DNA from: Faucicola sp048551375
GTDB lineage: Bacteria > Pseudomonadota > Gammaproteobacteria > Pseudomonadales > Moraxellaceae
Length of the DNA: 64,000 nt
Assembly: GCF_048551375.1 (NCBI RefSeq)
Contig: NZ_JBLYZJ010000004.1
Span: 1-64,000 of the forward strand
Direction of reading: 5' to 3'
Positions 35,847 to 46,100 of the stretch are shown here, one piece after another. Each line of letters opens with the position of its first letter. Positions within the stretch are counted from its first letter, which is position 1. The position numbers and the translations under genes were made by a program. Under the pieces are notes generated by a model. The model searched no databases, was not told the origin of the DNA, and saw nothing but the letters and a program-made list of their open reading frames with translations.

Positions 35847-35870
35847 TTGGGCGTATGCAATACGCCCCTG
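35847..35870. repeat. REP palindrome between response regulator and kinase
   Basis: TTGGGCGTATGC and its near-complement ending CGCCCCTG form a family member. It lies between two genes of one presumed operon and could stabilise the upstream mRNA or lower expression of the kinase. Confidence 0.8.
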
Positions 35871-35904
35871 CAAATTTTTCTTAATTCTAATTTAAACGAC
35901 TCTA

Positions 35905-36636
35905 TTATACTTGGTCGGTAGCGAATTGATAACCCACCCCACGCACGGTAATAATGCGTTTGGGTTGGCGAGGGTTGTCCTCAATCAAGGCTCGCAAACG
36001 TGAAATATGCACGTCAATCGCTCGGTCGATATTGTCACTGCTGTCATCATTGGGCATGGCGTGCCACAGTTGTTCACGGCTTAATACCTTACCAGAATGG
36101 GTGGCAAAATAATGCAATAGCTGGAACTGGTGCGTGGTCAAGCGTACCGCTTCATCATCAATGGTGACTTCATGGCTATCTGGATAGACTTTCAGGCGAC
36201 CAAATACCAAATTATCTTCTTTAGATTGGTGTAATGGTAAGTCGTGACGGCGTAGTACCGCACGAATCCGAGCCAATAGCTCACGAGGTTCAAATGGCTT
36301 GGCGATATAGTCATCCGCTCCCATTTCTAAGCCCAATACACGGTCAGTGGTATCGCCTTTGGCGGTGAGCATGATAATGGGAAGCTGTGCCAAACGGCTG
36401 TCTTTGTTTTGGCGGATTTTTTGACAGACCTGCATACCATCCATATCAGGAAGCATTAAGTCAAGAATCAATAAATCAATGTCATGGGTTTGACCGTTTA
36501 GACGCTCTAGCCCTTCGGTAGCGGTGGGGGCGTGTACCACTTCATAATAATTCATGCTCAAGTATTCACTGATTAATTCTGCCAAATCTGGGTCATCTTC
36601 AATGAGTAAAATGCGTTTGGTGCTACTGTCGTCCAT
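35905..36636 (-). CDS. OmpR-family response regulator
   Basis: This 243-residue regulator has a receiver domain (acidic pair in LLIEDDPDLAEL, phospho-Asp in LLILDLMLPDMDG near residue 58, Lys in DDYIAKPF) and a winged-helix DNA-binding domain (LTTHQFQLLHYFATHSGKVLSREQLW; DNIDRAIDVHISRLRALIE; IITVRGVGYQF). It resembles RstA/CpxR types. The ATG at 36636 is preferred because TTGGAG lies six bases upstream; a TTG at 36648 overlaps that site. A Spy/CpxP-like gene upstream in the same direction suggests envelope-stress sensing, but this is inference. Confidence 0.92.
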   Translation of the reverse strand: MDDSSTKRILLIEDDPDLAELISEYLSMNYYEVVHAPTATEGLERLNGQTHDIDLLILDLMLPDMDGMQVCQKIRQNKDSRLAQLPIIMLTAKGDTTDRVLGLEMGADDYIAKPFEPRELLARIRAVLRRHDLPLHQSKEDNLVFGRLKVYPDSHEVTIDDEAVRLTTHQFQLLHYFATHSGKVLSREQLWHAMPNDDSSDNIDRAIDVHISRLRALIEDNPRQPKRIITVRGVGYQFATDQV

Positions 36637-36751
36637 TGTGGTCTCCAAAAATTAGATATTTTATTTTTTTATACAACAAAACGGCTATACCCTCATAATC
36701 ATTTGATTATCAAGGTAAGCCGTATCAATGATGGTGTGGTTTAACGGTCAA

Positions 36752-37303
36752 TTAGCGACCTTGTGCCATACCTTTTCTCATGCCTTGGCTTTCATACAAT
36801 TTTAACTGTTGTTCAGGCGTAAGAATGTTCAAGAATTGTTGCTGTTGTTGTTGATGTAGGCTAAAAAACTGCTCCATCACGGCTTGTTTTTGTTTATGCA
36901 ATGCCAATAGGGTAGCGGTACTTGCCCCTGCTTGCTTTTGTTTGGCGATGTTGTCATCATACTGTTGAAGCGTGGTATGTAGCTGTTGCATTTTGGTTTG
37001 GTTTTGGGTGCGAAGCTGTTCTAGTTGGGTTTTTTGGGCATCTGTCAAGCCAAGCTCATCCATGTGGCGAGCCATCATATTGCCTTTACCACCTTTTACG
37101 CCTTTTTCAGTTTTATTCATATCGCCTTTACCCTGTTTCCAGCCAAATGCTTTACCTTGAGGGGCAGAGGTTTTGGCTTGTTGAACGGCGGTATTTGCCA
37201 CAGTTTTGGTGTTTACTGAGTTGTCTGCGAAACTAGCCGTGGCAAGGGTTAAGCCTAAAATACTGGTTGAAATTGCTAAGGTAGATTTGGTAAATAAGTT
37301 CAT
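36752..37303 (-). CDS. Periplasmic Spy/CpxP-like LTXXQ protein
   Basis: The protein has a signal peptide (MNLFTKSTLAISTSILGLTL...ASFA) and a helical body with the LTXXQ motif twice (LTDAQKTQLEQL; LTPEQQLKLYE), the hallmark of Spy and CpxP. It also has a Gln-rich helix and a basic Gly/Lys segment. Spy-like proteins are periplasmic chaperones; CpxP-like ones restrain a sensor kinase. Two starts three codons apart are possible (37312 and 37303); the second gives the cleaner signal peptide. It is upstream of the two-component genes in the same direction and might be their regulatory partner or target. Confidence 0.85.
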   Translation of the reverse strand: MNLFTKSTLAISTSILGLTLATASFADNSVNTKTVANTAVQQAKTSAPQGKAFGWKQGKGDMNKTEKGVKGGKGNMMARHMDELGLTDAQKTQLEQLRTQNQTKMQQLHTTLQQYDDNIAKQKQAGASTATLLALHKQKQAVMEQFFSLHQQQQQQFLNILTPEQQLKLYESQGMRKGMAQGR

Positions 37304-37451
37304 GTGTGTCATCCCAATAACGTTGTTTAAATCAAATTAAATCAAACAGGAATCTGAATCAATTCATCCTTGCTTGTCTGATAGTGGCATTGTAACGACC
37401 AACTGATTCTTAAGTTTTTTTAGCCTGTTGATAATTGTAATAAATTATTTC

Positions 37452-40400
37452 TTAAACCACTTTTTTGGCAAACAATCCAAACACGAGACGTTTCATGTCA
37501 TCCAAATAGGTATAAATCACAGGTACGACAATGAGTGTCAGTAAAGTTGAGGTAATCACCCCACCGATGATGGCATGAGCCATGGGGGCTTGTTGCTCTG
37601 CTCCCTCGCCAATGCCAAGTGCCAACGGTATCATACCCATCACCATCGCTGCTGTGGTCATCAAAATCGGACGTAAGCGAGTTTGCCCTGCTAACATGAT
37701 AGCGTCATGCCGTGACAGCCCTTTGTGTAGCGATTCTTTGATAAAGTCAATCAGCAAAATGGCGTTTTTACACACCAACCCCATCAGCATGATGATACCA
37801 ATGATGGAAAACATATTCAGTGTTGAGCCAAATAAAAATAACGCAAAAAACACCCCAATCAGCGACAACGGCAAGGAAGCCATAATCGCCACAGGGTATA
37901 AAAAGCTGTTAAATTGTGAGCCAAGTAGCATATAAATAAAAATAATTGCCAAGCCCAATGCCGTCACCGCATAGCCGATGGATTCTGCCATGTCCTTGTT
38001 TGAGCCTTGTACCTCAAAGCTATAGCCTGCAGGTAAGTCTTTTTTCATGTCATTTTGAATTTTGGCAATATCTTCGCCAATGTCGCCCGCAGGTCGCCCT
38101 TCGGTGTTGGCTTGTACCATCACTTCACGGAATAGGTTTCGGCGATTGATTTGCGGCGCTCCCATGTCTTCGCTAAAACTTGCCACTTGCGATAATGGAA
38201 TCAAAATCGGCTGACCGTTGGCATCGAGTTTATTGGATGGCAAATACATGGCTTGTAATTTGGCGATATTGGTGCGGTCTTGGTCAGCCAGTCGCACGTT
38301 GACATCAATGTTATTGCCTTGCTCATCCTTAAAGGTGGTGACATTATCCCCTGCCAACAGCGGACGCAATGCTTGCCCAATTTGTCCCAATGACAGCCCA
38401 GCGTCATTACTGGCTTGACGGTCGATATGTACTGCCACCATGGCTTTGGGTTGTTTTAGCGTGCTTTCGATATCCACCAAACCATTGACTTTGCTCAAGC
38501 GTTGCATAAAGTCATTGGAAATGCGTTGTAATTCTTTTAAATCATTGCCTTTAATCGAAATTAAAATCGGCTTTAGCCCACCACTCACCGCCACATCGGC
38601 AGTGGAAACTGAGGTGATTTGAATACCGCCAACCTTTTGCACCGCTTGACGCATGGCTTGGGTCAGTTCGTTTAGCCCTTTGCCACGTTGGTCTTTGGGC
38701 TTGAGGGTGACACCGATTTGCACACGGTTTTTGCCACTGTATGCCATGGTGTTAATGGTGGCGTAAGTATTCGTGACTTCGGCAAACTGCTGAATAATCG
38801 CATTGACTTGCGTGGCTTTCTGTTGGGTGTAATCAAGGCTTGCGTTGACAGGTGTTTCAAATTTGACATTAATATTACCCAAATCCGCTTGTGGTACAAA
38901 CTCTTTACCGACAAGGCTCACGGCAAAAAATGCCAACACCAACGACCCCACCGCAATCAGCATGGTCAACCAACGCAAGCGTAATGCCCATGCCAAAATC
39001 TTGCCATATAGCCGAGTGAGTTTATCCAACAGTCGCTGAAACCCATCCAAAATCCACGCAATCGGACGGCGAGTGAATTGGACTTTTTCGCTCAATCTAT
39101 CATGCTGATGCGAGGCTTCTGGGTCATACCAAATGGAAGACAACATGGGGTCAAGGGTGAAACTGACAAACATCGACAATAATACCGCCACCGATACGGT
39201 CACACCAAATTGATAAAAAAATCGCCCAATAATCCCACCCATAAAGGCAACAGGCAAAAATACCGCCACAATCACCAAGGTGGTTGCTAACACTGCCAAG
39301 CCGATTTCTTTTGTGCCATCAAGGGCGGATTGTCGATGGTGCTTACCCATCGCCACATGACGCACGATATTTTCACGCACCACGATGGCATCATCAATCA
39401 ATAGCCCAATACACAATGCCAATGCTAACAAGGTCATCATGTTAATCGAAAAGCCCAGCGTCCATATTACTGCCAATGTACCAAGCAACGAAATCGGCAA
39501 AGTTAAACCTGTGATGATGGTCGAACGCCACGACCCCAAAAACAACCACACGATAAACACCGCCAAAATCGCCCCTTCAATCAAGGTGCGTACCACGTTA
39601 TTGAGCGAGCCACGAATGCTTTTGGCACTGTCCGCCACCACGGTCATGGTCACGCCTGTGGGTAGGGTGGCTTTGATTTCTTCAAGGCGAGCTTTGGTAT
39701 TATCCACCACATCAATGACATTGGCATCCGAGGTTTTGACAATATCCATGGCGATGGCAGGTTTGCCGTTTTGTAGGGCGATGGATTCAAGGGGAACTTG
39801 CCCATCAACCACTTGAGCCACCTGTGAGAGATATACAGGGACACTGCCTGTTGCTCCACGGTTTTGGGCAACGATAAGTTGGTTAAATTCATTGGGCGAT
39901 TTTACCAAACCATTGATTTGTACCACCATTTCTTGATTTTGGTTATTCAGCGTGCCGACAGGTAGCTCGACATTTTCGCTACGCAAGGCGTTAATAATTT
40001 GATTGACTGACACACGATAAGCATTCATTTGCGTGGGGTTTAGCACAATGCGAATTTGGCGTTGTTGGTCGCCCAACATATCGACACGCCCCACGCCAGT
40101 CACGGTTTGTAATTGCTTGCTAACGGTATTGTCAAGGTAGGTCGATAGCTCACGCATCGACAAGCGGTCGGACTGAAAAGTCACCGATACCACAGGCGTA
40201 TCAGCAGGATTGTATTGAGCGACCACAGGGTCTTGCACCTCATCTCGTAGGGTGGGTGTGACCATGGCGAGTTTATCTCGCACGTTTTGGGCGGCGACAT
40301 CGGATGATACATTGAGGTCAAACTGAACGATGACTTGCGATAAACCTTGCTGTGAAATCGAGGTGACTTCTTTCACCCCAGCGATGGTATTGACTTGGTC

Positions 40401-40604
40401 TTCGATTTTTTTGGTAATATCGCTTTCGACCACTTCAGGCGAAGCCCCTGCATACACGGTACTGACCACCACAAAGGGGAAATCCACATCTGGAAATTCT
40501 TCGATTTGCATACGTTGGGTGGCAAGCAAGCCGACTACCATCAAGGCAAGCATCAGCATGGTCGCAAAGACAGGGTTGTTAATGCTAATTCGTGTCAGCC
40601 ACAT
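37452..40604 (-). CDS. RND (HAE1-type) efflux pump
   Basis: The 1050-residue inner-membrane transporter has the AcrB-like layout: an N-terminal helix (ISINNPVFATMLMLALMVVGLL), two large periplasmic loops, twelve membrane helices, and the proton-relay pair in CIGLLIDDAIVVRENI. It would export drugs or other toxic compounds in exchange for protons, with an adaptor and an outer-membrane channel. The adaptor gene lies upstream in the same direction, but a 3.9-kb restriction-modification gene stands between them. Only 29 bp separate that gene's stop from this start, so the pump may depend on read-through. No outer-membrane channel gene is in the window. Confidence 0.93.
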   Translation of the reverse strand: MWLTRISINNPVFATMLMLALMVVGLLATQRMQIEEFPDVDFPFVVVSTVYAGASPEVVESDITKKIEDQVNTIAGVKEVTSISQQGLSQVIVQFDLNVSSDVAAQNVRDKLAMVTPTLRDEVQDPVVAQYNPADTPVVSVTFQSDRLSMRELSTYLDNTVSKQLQTVTGVGRVDMLGDQQRQIRIVLNPTQMNAYRVSVNQIINALRSENVELPVGTLNNQNQEMVVQINGLVKSPNEFNQLIVAQNRGATGSVPVYLSQVAQVVDGQVPLESIALQNGKPAIAMDIVKTSDANVIDVVDNTKARLEEIKATLPTGVTMTVVADSAKSIRGSLNNVVRTLIEGAILAVFIVWLFLGSWRSTIITGLTLPISLLGTLAVIWTLGFSINMMTLLALALCIGLLIDDAIVVRENIVRHVAMGKHHRQSALDGTKEIGLAVLATTLVIVAVFLPVAFMGGIIGRFFYQFGVTVSVAVLLSMFVSFTLDPMLSSIWYDPEASHQHDRLSEKVQFTRRPIAWILDGFQRLLDKLTRLYGKILAWALRLRWLTMLIAVGSLVLAFFAVSLVGKEFVPQADLGNINVKFETPVNASLDYTQQKATQVNAIIQQFAEVTNTYATINTMAYSGKNRVQIGVTLKPKDQRGKGLNELTQAMRQAVQKVGGIQITSVSTADVAVSGGLKPILISIKGNDLKELQRISNDFMQRLSKVNGLVDIESTLKQPKAMVAVHIDRQASNDAGLSLGQIGQALRPLLAGDNVTTFKDEQGNNIDVNVRLADQDRTNIAKLQAMYLPSNKLDANGQPILIPLSQVASFSEDMGAPQINRRNLFREVMVQANTEGRPAGDIGEDIAKIQNDMKKDLPAGYSFEVQGSNKDMAESIGYAVTALGLAIIFIYMLLGSQFNSFLYPVAIMASLPLSLIGVFFALFLFGSTLNMFSIIGIIMLMGLVCKNAILLIDFIKESLHKGLSRHDAIMLAGQTRLRPILMTTAAMVMGMIPLALGIGEGAEQQAPMAHAIIGGVITSTLLTLIVVPVIYTYLDDMKRLVFGLFAKKVV

Positions 40605-40633
40605 GAGGGGGGTTCTCTCTTAGGTCATAAAGT

Positions 40634-43600
40634 TTACAGGTATTTTTGTAAGATGGCTTGTTTGCGTTCAGCCGTTTGGTCGATGATGGCTTGGGCTTGG
40701 ATGATTTTCGCCTCTAAAGCTTCAATCTGTTGTATGATTCGCTTTTGTTCATCTATAGATGGTAAGGGAATAGTTAGATTTTCATAATAACCAATAGGTA
40801 CTCGTCTATGACCACTTGCTCCCGTCATATTTTTTTCAGCTTCTTTACGAATTTTTTCACGATTTAGAAAATAGAATAAAAATGCAGGGCTAGTTTGTTG
40901 GCTATTTACTCGAAAAACATGAAATTCAGAGCTACCAAGTCCAACGTGGTTTGTTAGACCAGTTGCTAATGCACATTTGCCGTTTTCCATACAGGGGGTA
41001 ATTTTAGCAAGAATAATGTCGTTCTCAGCAAAGTATGTATAGCTACCTTTTAATTCCCCTAAGGGTTTGTCCACTTTATTTGCAATATAGCCATCATTAC
41101 TGACGGAAGACATCTCGACAAAAGAAACTAATAATTCATTTGGTAGGTGACGAATTTCAGCCTTTGAAGGATTGGTAAGGCACAATGAGTTGAGTTTGGA
41201 TAGTTGATAGCTTGGATTTGTTAAATTTTTGTTTGATTCTAGGTTATCAAAAATTTGGGCGATATTGTTACGATACGTTTCAATTGCGACTCGGCTATTT
41301 TTACAGTCGTCATCAATTTTTTGACATTCATCAATGATTTTTTGTTGGATGTCTAATGGCGGTAAGGGAATTTTGACTTCTCCGATAGAGTTGGATAAGT
41401 TTTTGATATTAGAACCATTACTTAATTGACGAATAATATTTCTCATATGTTCTTGGTTTAAGATATTATATAGATATTTAGGATTAATAGCCTTATTACT
41501 AACTCTTAAAATGCCCATGAATCCACCAGCATAATAGTTTGTATCATTGGCAATTAAACACAGTTTACCAAGATGTTTCTCACTACCACTTGAAAAACAA
41601 ATGAAAATATCATTTGCCTTTAAGTTTTTATTGATGTCTATTTCTGTGTTTTCATTAAGATAAATCATCTTGGAGATATCAAGTCGACCATCTAATGAAA
41701 TATTATCCGCAGGTAAAATAATATTTTTGGTAGGATAATTTACTTGTTCATCTTTAGCATAAGTCACACCACGAGTAATATTAATGATAGTATTCAAACG
41801 AACCAAATTAAATTTACTAACAATATCAACTTTCTTTTGCACCGAGGTGCGAATAGCCTTGTTAAAATTTACCAAACTAAAATCCAACATATCAGCCGTA
41901 TTAACTTGATACGCATATTCTTTTAACGTATCGCTAATCTCAAATCCCACCTGCTCATACATCCCACGCACATAACTCGCCAACGTATTCTTGGCAAAAC
42001 GGTCATTATCATCATACAACACCCCACCTGCCTTGATAATCTGAATCCCCTCCGCCCCCTTGCGGTTACTCCAATCATAACCCAAAAACACTTTTTGTTT
42101 GGCATTATCGCTAGGGGCATTGATGACAAGGGTAGTTTGGCGATAGGTCAAAAAGAAGAAATACAGCTTTTCTTGCTCCATTACCGCAAATTTATCCAAA
42201 AATTCGCTCAAGCGGATGGCATTTTTCTCATCATCTGTTAGTTTATCTGCCTGCGTTTTGCTAAAGCTGACCTTAGCAACAATCGCTGTACGGTGTAAGC
42301 TGACATACTCATTATCAATGGCTTGTAACTCGTCCCAAGACACTTGCTTTAGACGTAGCTTATCGTACAACGCCATCGGTACGGCAATTTGTCGTAAATA
42401 CGCCTCATACACCGCATTATCTTGCCAGTGTGTCAAATCTGCTTGGCTAAAAATCGCTTCGCTACAATCTTTGGCAAAACTGCAATATGCCTCATACACC
42501 GCATTATCTTGCCAGTGTGTCAAATCCGCTTGGCTAAAAATCGCTTCGCTACAATCTTTGGCAAAACTGCTGGCTTTTGGTGGATAATTCATTTTTTCTA
42601 AAAATAACACCACCGTGTTTGTGCCTGTCGCTCCGAATGTCTTACTACCAAGGGTCACAATCGCACGAATCAAAAACTCAGATAATATCAGTGAGCGAAC
42701 GGCGGTATAGCTATTGCTTTCATTACTCAAAATACTGGAGGGTAAAATCACCGCCCCAATACCGCCAGACTTGAGCAACTGGGCGATACGCTCACAAAAT
42801 AACACTTCAATTTCACCGCCATTATTGCTGATAAAATTGAGTAAATTAAGATGGTTGTCTTTGAGTTTTAGGTGAGATTTGAAAGCCGATACCGAGTAGG
42901 GGGGATTGGCGACTAAGATATCAAATTGTTCATTTTTGATACGTTCGTGGTTGTCTAAGCCATCACCAAACACGATATTGCTATCACCCGCCCCATTCAT
43001 AAACATGGATACTTGCGATACCCGAGCAAGGCGATAATCTTTTTCAACCCCAAAAATATGGTCTCTCACCCAGTCGTTATTAGCAGGTTTTTTGACCGCA
43101 TTAATGGCTTCGACTGCCTCTGTCAAAAAGTGTCCAGAGCCACAGGCATAATCAATCACTTTTGGAAAGTCATCTTGTTCAGCTAGTCGCTGTTGTAAGG
43201 GTAAACAATCCCAAATAAAACGAGTAATCGGACTGGGGGTAAAAAATTGACCTTCGTTTTGCTTGAAGCCTTTATTAAGTAGTTGCTCAAATAAATCACC
43301 CAAAAATTGATGTTTGGCTGGGTAGATAATGCGGTATTTTTCAAACAACTGCACCATCTCCACCAAGATTTTGCCATTTTGTAAAAATAGCTCTTTGTTG
43401 TGAACATCTTTGAACGCAAAATCATTGTTGGTATAGAACTTGAGTTGGCGAATGGTATCTTCAAGCTCATTGATGGCGTGTTTGCGGTCACCGCCTTGAT
43501 AGCGTGAAAAAATATCTTGAGCATAGCCATTTGGCACATAAAAAATTTCTTCTTTCATAAATTTTTCCATGCCGTCTTTATAAAGCTGTTGCAAACGGTC

Positions 43601-44524
43601 TTGCAAGCTTTCATAGGTGTCTTGCCCCACCTTGTATTGAAATTTGACTTCATCATGCTCATCGGTGTTTTTTTCGTCCACCAATTTACAAATAAATAAC
43701 GCAATCAATCGGTTAAAGGCATTTTCTTTATCGGATACCGCATTGTGGCGTAAAATTTCTTCAAATTGGTTGATGATTCGGTCATCGGGGGCGAAGTCTT
43801 TGAGGGCTTTTTTGCGTAATGGCGGTATGCCAATGTGGTAGGCGGTGCTATCTTCACCAAACAATAAATTGTCATGTAGATGAGAACCATAGGTTTCTTG
43901 CCAAATTTGGTGCAAGTTTTGTTTGGTGTGAGCGTCACGATATAGCCGAACGCTGGTATCTGTCTTGGCAACTTCAATTAAGTTATTATCGTCAAGGCAG
44001 TGGATGATGTCATTTTTATAGCTGATTTTATCGTCAATAATATCAGAGGCATATAAGGCAATCCATTTGGTACTACGGTCTTGTTGCCAGTAGCTAAACA
44101 GTTGACCGCCATCCTCATGCAAAATTTTTACTGCATAGGTATATTCTTTGCCATAAGTCTTGCACTCAATGATGAATAGCATTTGCGTTTTGGCATCATC
44201 GGCAAATACGCAGATATCGGCTCGCCCACTTTTTTGGGAATGCCCCAGTGACCACAGTTTTTCGAGTTCGATATGTTTGGGTTGATAGCCCTTTTCTAGT
44301 AGTCGGTGGACACATTCAAAGACGACAAAGTTTTCATTGCTCGAAAAATTACATGTTTGTCGACCATTAACTACCATACCGAGGTTTTCAGGATAGATAA
44401 GTAGCTGTTTATCAAAATCCACTTGGAGTTGGGCGTGATTAGAAAAAGTTTTCGTCCACTTTTTACCATTTTGTTGAAAATCTAATAGTGTTAATACATT
44501 GATAAAATTTTGTTGTGTAATCAT
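40634..44524 (-). CDS. Single-chain restriction-modification enzyme (type IIG/BcgI-like)
   Basis: This 1296-residue protein joins three activities. The N-terminus has a PD-(D/E)xK nuclease like the HsdR N-domain (GRADICVF with D103; IIECK with E120 and K122). The middle is an N6-adenine methyltransferase of the HsdM type (GQFFTPS near 424, DYACGSGHF near 458, NPPY at about 539-542). The C-terminus has two HsdS-like target-recognition halves (about 920-1100 and 1130-1296), each ending in a PLPPLD/PLPSID segment and a coiled coil. It should cut and methylate the same bipartite site. A 29-residue tandem duplication occupies about residues 650-707. It sits between the RND adaptor and pump genes, which suggests insertion of a defence gene into an efflux operon. 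Confidence 0.88.
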   Translation of the reverse strand: MITQQNFINVLTLLDFQQNGKKWTKTFSNHAQLQVDFDKQLLIYPENLGMVVNGRQTCNFSSNENFVVFECVHRLLEKGYQPKHIELEKLWSLGHSQKSGRADICVFADDAKTQMLFIIECKTYGKEYTYAVKILHEDGGQLFSYWQQDRSTKWIALYASDIIDDKISYKNDIIHCLDDNNLIEVAKTDTSVRLYRDAHTKQNLHQIWQETYGSHLHDNLLFGEDSTAYHIGIPPLRKKALKDFAPDDRIINQFEEILRHNAVSDKENAFNRLIALFICKLVDEKNTDEHDEVKFQYKVGQDTYESLQDRLQQLYKDGMEKFMKEEIFYVPNGYAQDIFSRYQGGDRKHAINELEDTIRQLKFYTNNDFAFKDVHNKELFLQNGKILVEMVQLFEKYRIIYPAKHQFLGDLFEQLLNKGFKQNEGQFFTPSPITRFIWDCLPLQQRLAEQDDFPKVIDYACGSGHFLTEAVEAINAVKKPANNDWVRDHIFGVEKDYRLARVSQVSMFMNGAGDSNIVFGDGLDNHERIKNEQFDILVANPPYSVSAFKSHLKLKDNHLNLLNFISNNGGEIEVLFCERIAQLLKSGGIGAVILPSSILSNESNSYTAVRSLILSEFLIRAIVTLGSKTFGATGTNTVVLFLEKMNYPPKASSFAKDCSEAIFSQADLTHWQDNAVYEAYCSFAKDCSEAIFSQADLTHWQDNAVYEAYLRQIAVPMALYDKLRLKQVSWDELQAIDNEYVSLHRTAIVAKVSFSKTQADKLTDDEKNAIRLSEFLDKFAVMEQEKLYFFFLTYRQTTLVINAPSDNAKQKVFLGYDWSNRKGAEGIQIIKAGGVLYDDNDRFAKNTLASYVRGMYEQVGFEISDTLKEYAYQVNTADMLDFSLVNFNKAIRTSVQKKVDIVSKFNLVRLNTIINITRGVTYAKDEQVNYPTKNIILPADNISLDGRLDISKMIYLNENTEIDINKNLKANDIFICFSSGSEKHLGKLCLIANDTNYYAGGFMGILRVSNKAINPKYLYNILNQEHMRNIIRQLSNGSNIKNLSNSIGEVKIPLPPLDIQQKIIDECQKIDDDCKNSRVAIETYRNNIAQIFDNLESNKNLTNPSYQLSKLNSLCLTNPSKAEIRHLPNELLVSFVEMSSVSNDGYIANKVDKPLGELKGSYTYFAENDIILAKITPCMENGKCALATGLTNHVGLGSSEFHVFRVNSQQTSPAFLFYFLNREKIRKEAEKNMTGASGHRRVPIGYYENLTIPLPSIDEQKRIIQQIEALEAKIIQAQAIIDQTAERKQAILQKYL
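42402..42575 (-). repeat. 87-bp in-frame tandem duplication inside the RM gene
   Basis: Two adjacent 87-bp copies encode CSFAKDCSEAIFSQADLTHW plus QDNAVYEAY twice; the copies are nearly identical in DNA (a T/C difference is visible mid-unit). The high identity suggests a recent event. The copies follow the methyltransferase core, in a region expected to form a linker. Confidence 0.9.
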
Positions 44525-44747
44525 ATATTCCTCAATTGACTTAAAACTTTTCTAACTCTAAAACTTGCTACTAAGTAGCTGAATAAATTTAAATTATAAC
44601 CTAATTTTCCGTGGGTTACGCTTCGCTAACCCACCCTACGATATTGAATGTTATAAGATGATTTTGTTTCGGTACTTATAGCACTTTCCCAACTCACTTG
44701 TTCAAGCAAGATGCTAATCTATGCTACCTAAACACTAAAAAATAGGT
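44525..44747. repeat. Gap between adaptor and RM gene with hairpin repeat
   Basis: The 223-bp gap holds GTGGGTTA and TAACCCAC arms (44611-44634) around CGCTTCGC-type loop sequence, a hairpin resembling the ATTCCGTGGGTTACGCC stretch near 60625. It may act as a terminator or be a mobile repeat that came with the RM gene. No clear promoter was seen. Confidence 0.5.
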
Positions 44748-46055
44748 TTATTTCAACACCACTTTTTTATTGGCATCTTGTTCATTTAAATTGGTCACGA
44801 CTACCACTGTCCCTTGCTCAATGCCAGTCAATAAATATTGGCTCGAATCATCATAACGATGTACCACTTGCACAGGCATTTGGCGTAAACGATGGTCTGC
44901 CCCAATTACCCATACTTTGGCTGAGGGTAAGGTTTGTGACGCATCCATTTGGCGACTTGGTGCATCAATTTTTGGGCTGGCAGGATTGGTGGCTGTGATA
45001 CTACTGGCAGGCGAGGTGGTGCTGTCTAACGTCACCGCAGACATCGGCACAAGCACGCCGACTTGGATTTGCCCATAATTTAGCTGACCTGTGGCAAACA
45101 TACCAGATTTGAGTTGGCTGTTGTTTTGGTTGGGGGTGACATCGACATACATGGCTAATTGACGAGTGACAGGGTCAACTTGGGGGGCGATTCGGCTGAT
45201 TTGTCCGACAAACTGGGTCGGATTATTGCCCACGGTAAAGGGGACGGATTGTCCCACTCGGAGCTGGGTTTGGGCTTCGCTTGGTACATTGGCGACAAAC
45301 TGCAAGCTATTGGGGTCAACAATTTCCATTAATGGTTGATTGGGATTGACCATTTGACCGACTTCGACACTGCGAGCATTGACAATGCCTGTACTGGGGG
45401 CGGTAATGGTGGTGTCGCCAAACATTTTTTTGGCGATATTGACTTGGGCTTGTTTGGCTTTGATGGCTTCCTGTTGGGCAGTGGCTTCCGCAACACTGCG
45501 TTCATATTCAATTTGCGATACAAAACCTTGGTCGAGTAAGATTTTGTTTTTCGAGGCGAGTTTTTTGCTAATCACCGCTTGGGCTTGGGTGGAGGCAAGG
45601 TCGGCTTGGGCTTGAGCCAGTTGGTTTTGGCTGTCTTGAATGTCCAACAGTACCAAAGGCTGTCCTTTGGTCACACGCTCGCCGATTTTGACCAATACTT
45701 GCTTGACTTGAGCATTGACCGTGGCTTGCACGGTGGTTTGGTTGACCACTTGTAATGTGCCTGTGACAGGGACTTTGGGCTGATAGCGTTCGGCTTTGGC
45801 AGTCATCACATCACTGGCAAGTAGCTGAATTTCATCATTGGCAAGCGGTGCGGTGGCACTGGCAGAGGCGGATTGGCTTGATTTGGCGGTATTGGAAGCA
45901 TTCGAATTTGAGGCATTATCAGGTTTTTGTTGGCAAGCGGTCAACCAAAGTATTGAACCAATGGCACAAATCAACAGTCGCATGGGGCGTAATGAAGGGG
46001 TTGCTTTGTTGGTTAACATCGCACATGGCGAAGTGGTATCGGCACAAAAATCCAT
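44748..46055 (-). CDS. RND efflux periplasmic adaptor (AcrA-like lipoprotein)
   Basis: The protein has a lipobox LTAC followed by a Ser/Asn/Ala-rich linker, a biotinyl-lipoyl domain (VQATVNAQVKQVLVKIGERVTKGQPLVLLD), an alpha-helical hairpin, a second lipoyl half (TTITAPSTGIVNARSVEVGQMVNPNQPLMEI) and a beta-barrel. It links the inner-membrane pump to an outer-membrane channel. The start is uncertain. The ATG at 46055 has an AGGAC ribosome-like site and gives 435 residues, but the lipoprotein signal would fit best from an ATG at 45983. It is the likely partner of the RND pump beyond the RM gene. Confidence 0.85.
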   Translation of the reverse strand: MDFCADTTSPCAMLTNKATPSLRPMRLLICAIGSILWLTACQQKPDNASNSNASNTAKSSQSASASATAPLANDEIQLLASDVMTAKAERYQPKVPVTGTLQVVNQTTVQATVNAQVKQVLVKIGERVTKGQPLVLLDIQDSQNQLAQAQADLASTQAQAVISKKLASKNKILLDQGFVSQIEYERSVAEATAQQEAIKAKQAQVNIAKKMFGDTTITAPSTGIVNARSVEVGQMVNPNQPLMEIVDPNSLQFVANVPSEAQTQLRVGQSVPFTVGNNPTQFVGQISRIAPQVDPVTRQLAMYVDVTPNQNNSQLKSGMFATGQLNYGQIQVGVLVPMSAVTLDSTTSPASSITATNPASPKIDAPSRQMDASQTLPSAKVWVIGADHRLRQMPVQVVHRYDDSSQYLLTGIEQGTVVVVTNLNEQDANKKVVLK

Positions 46056-46100
46056 ATCAGAAGTCCTGTCATTGGCTGTCGAGTATAGCGTCAGTTTCAA

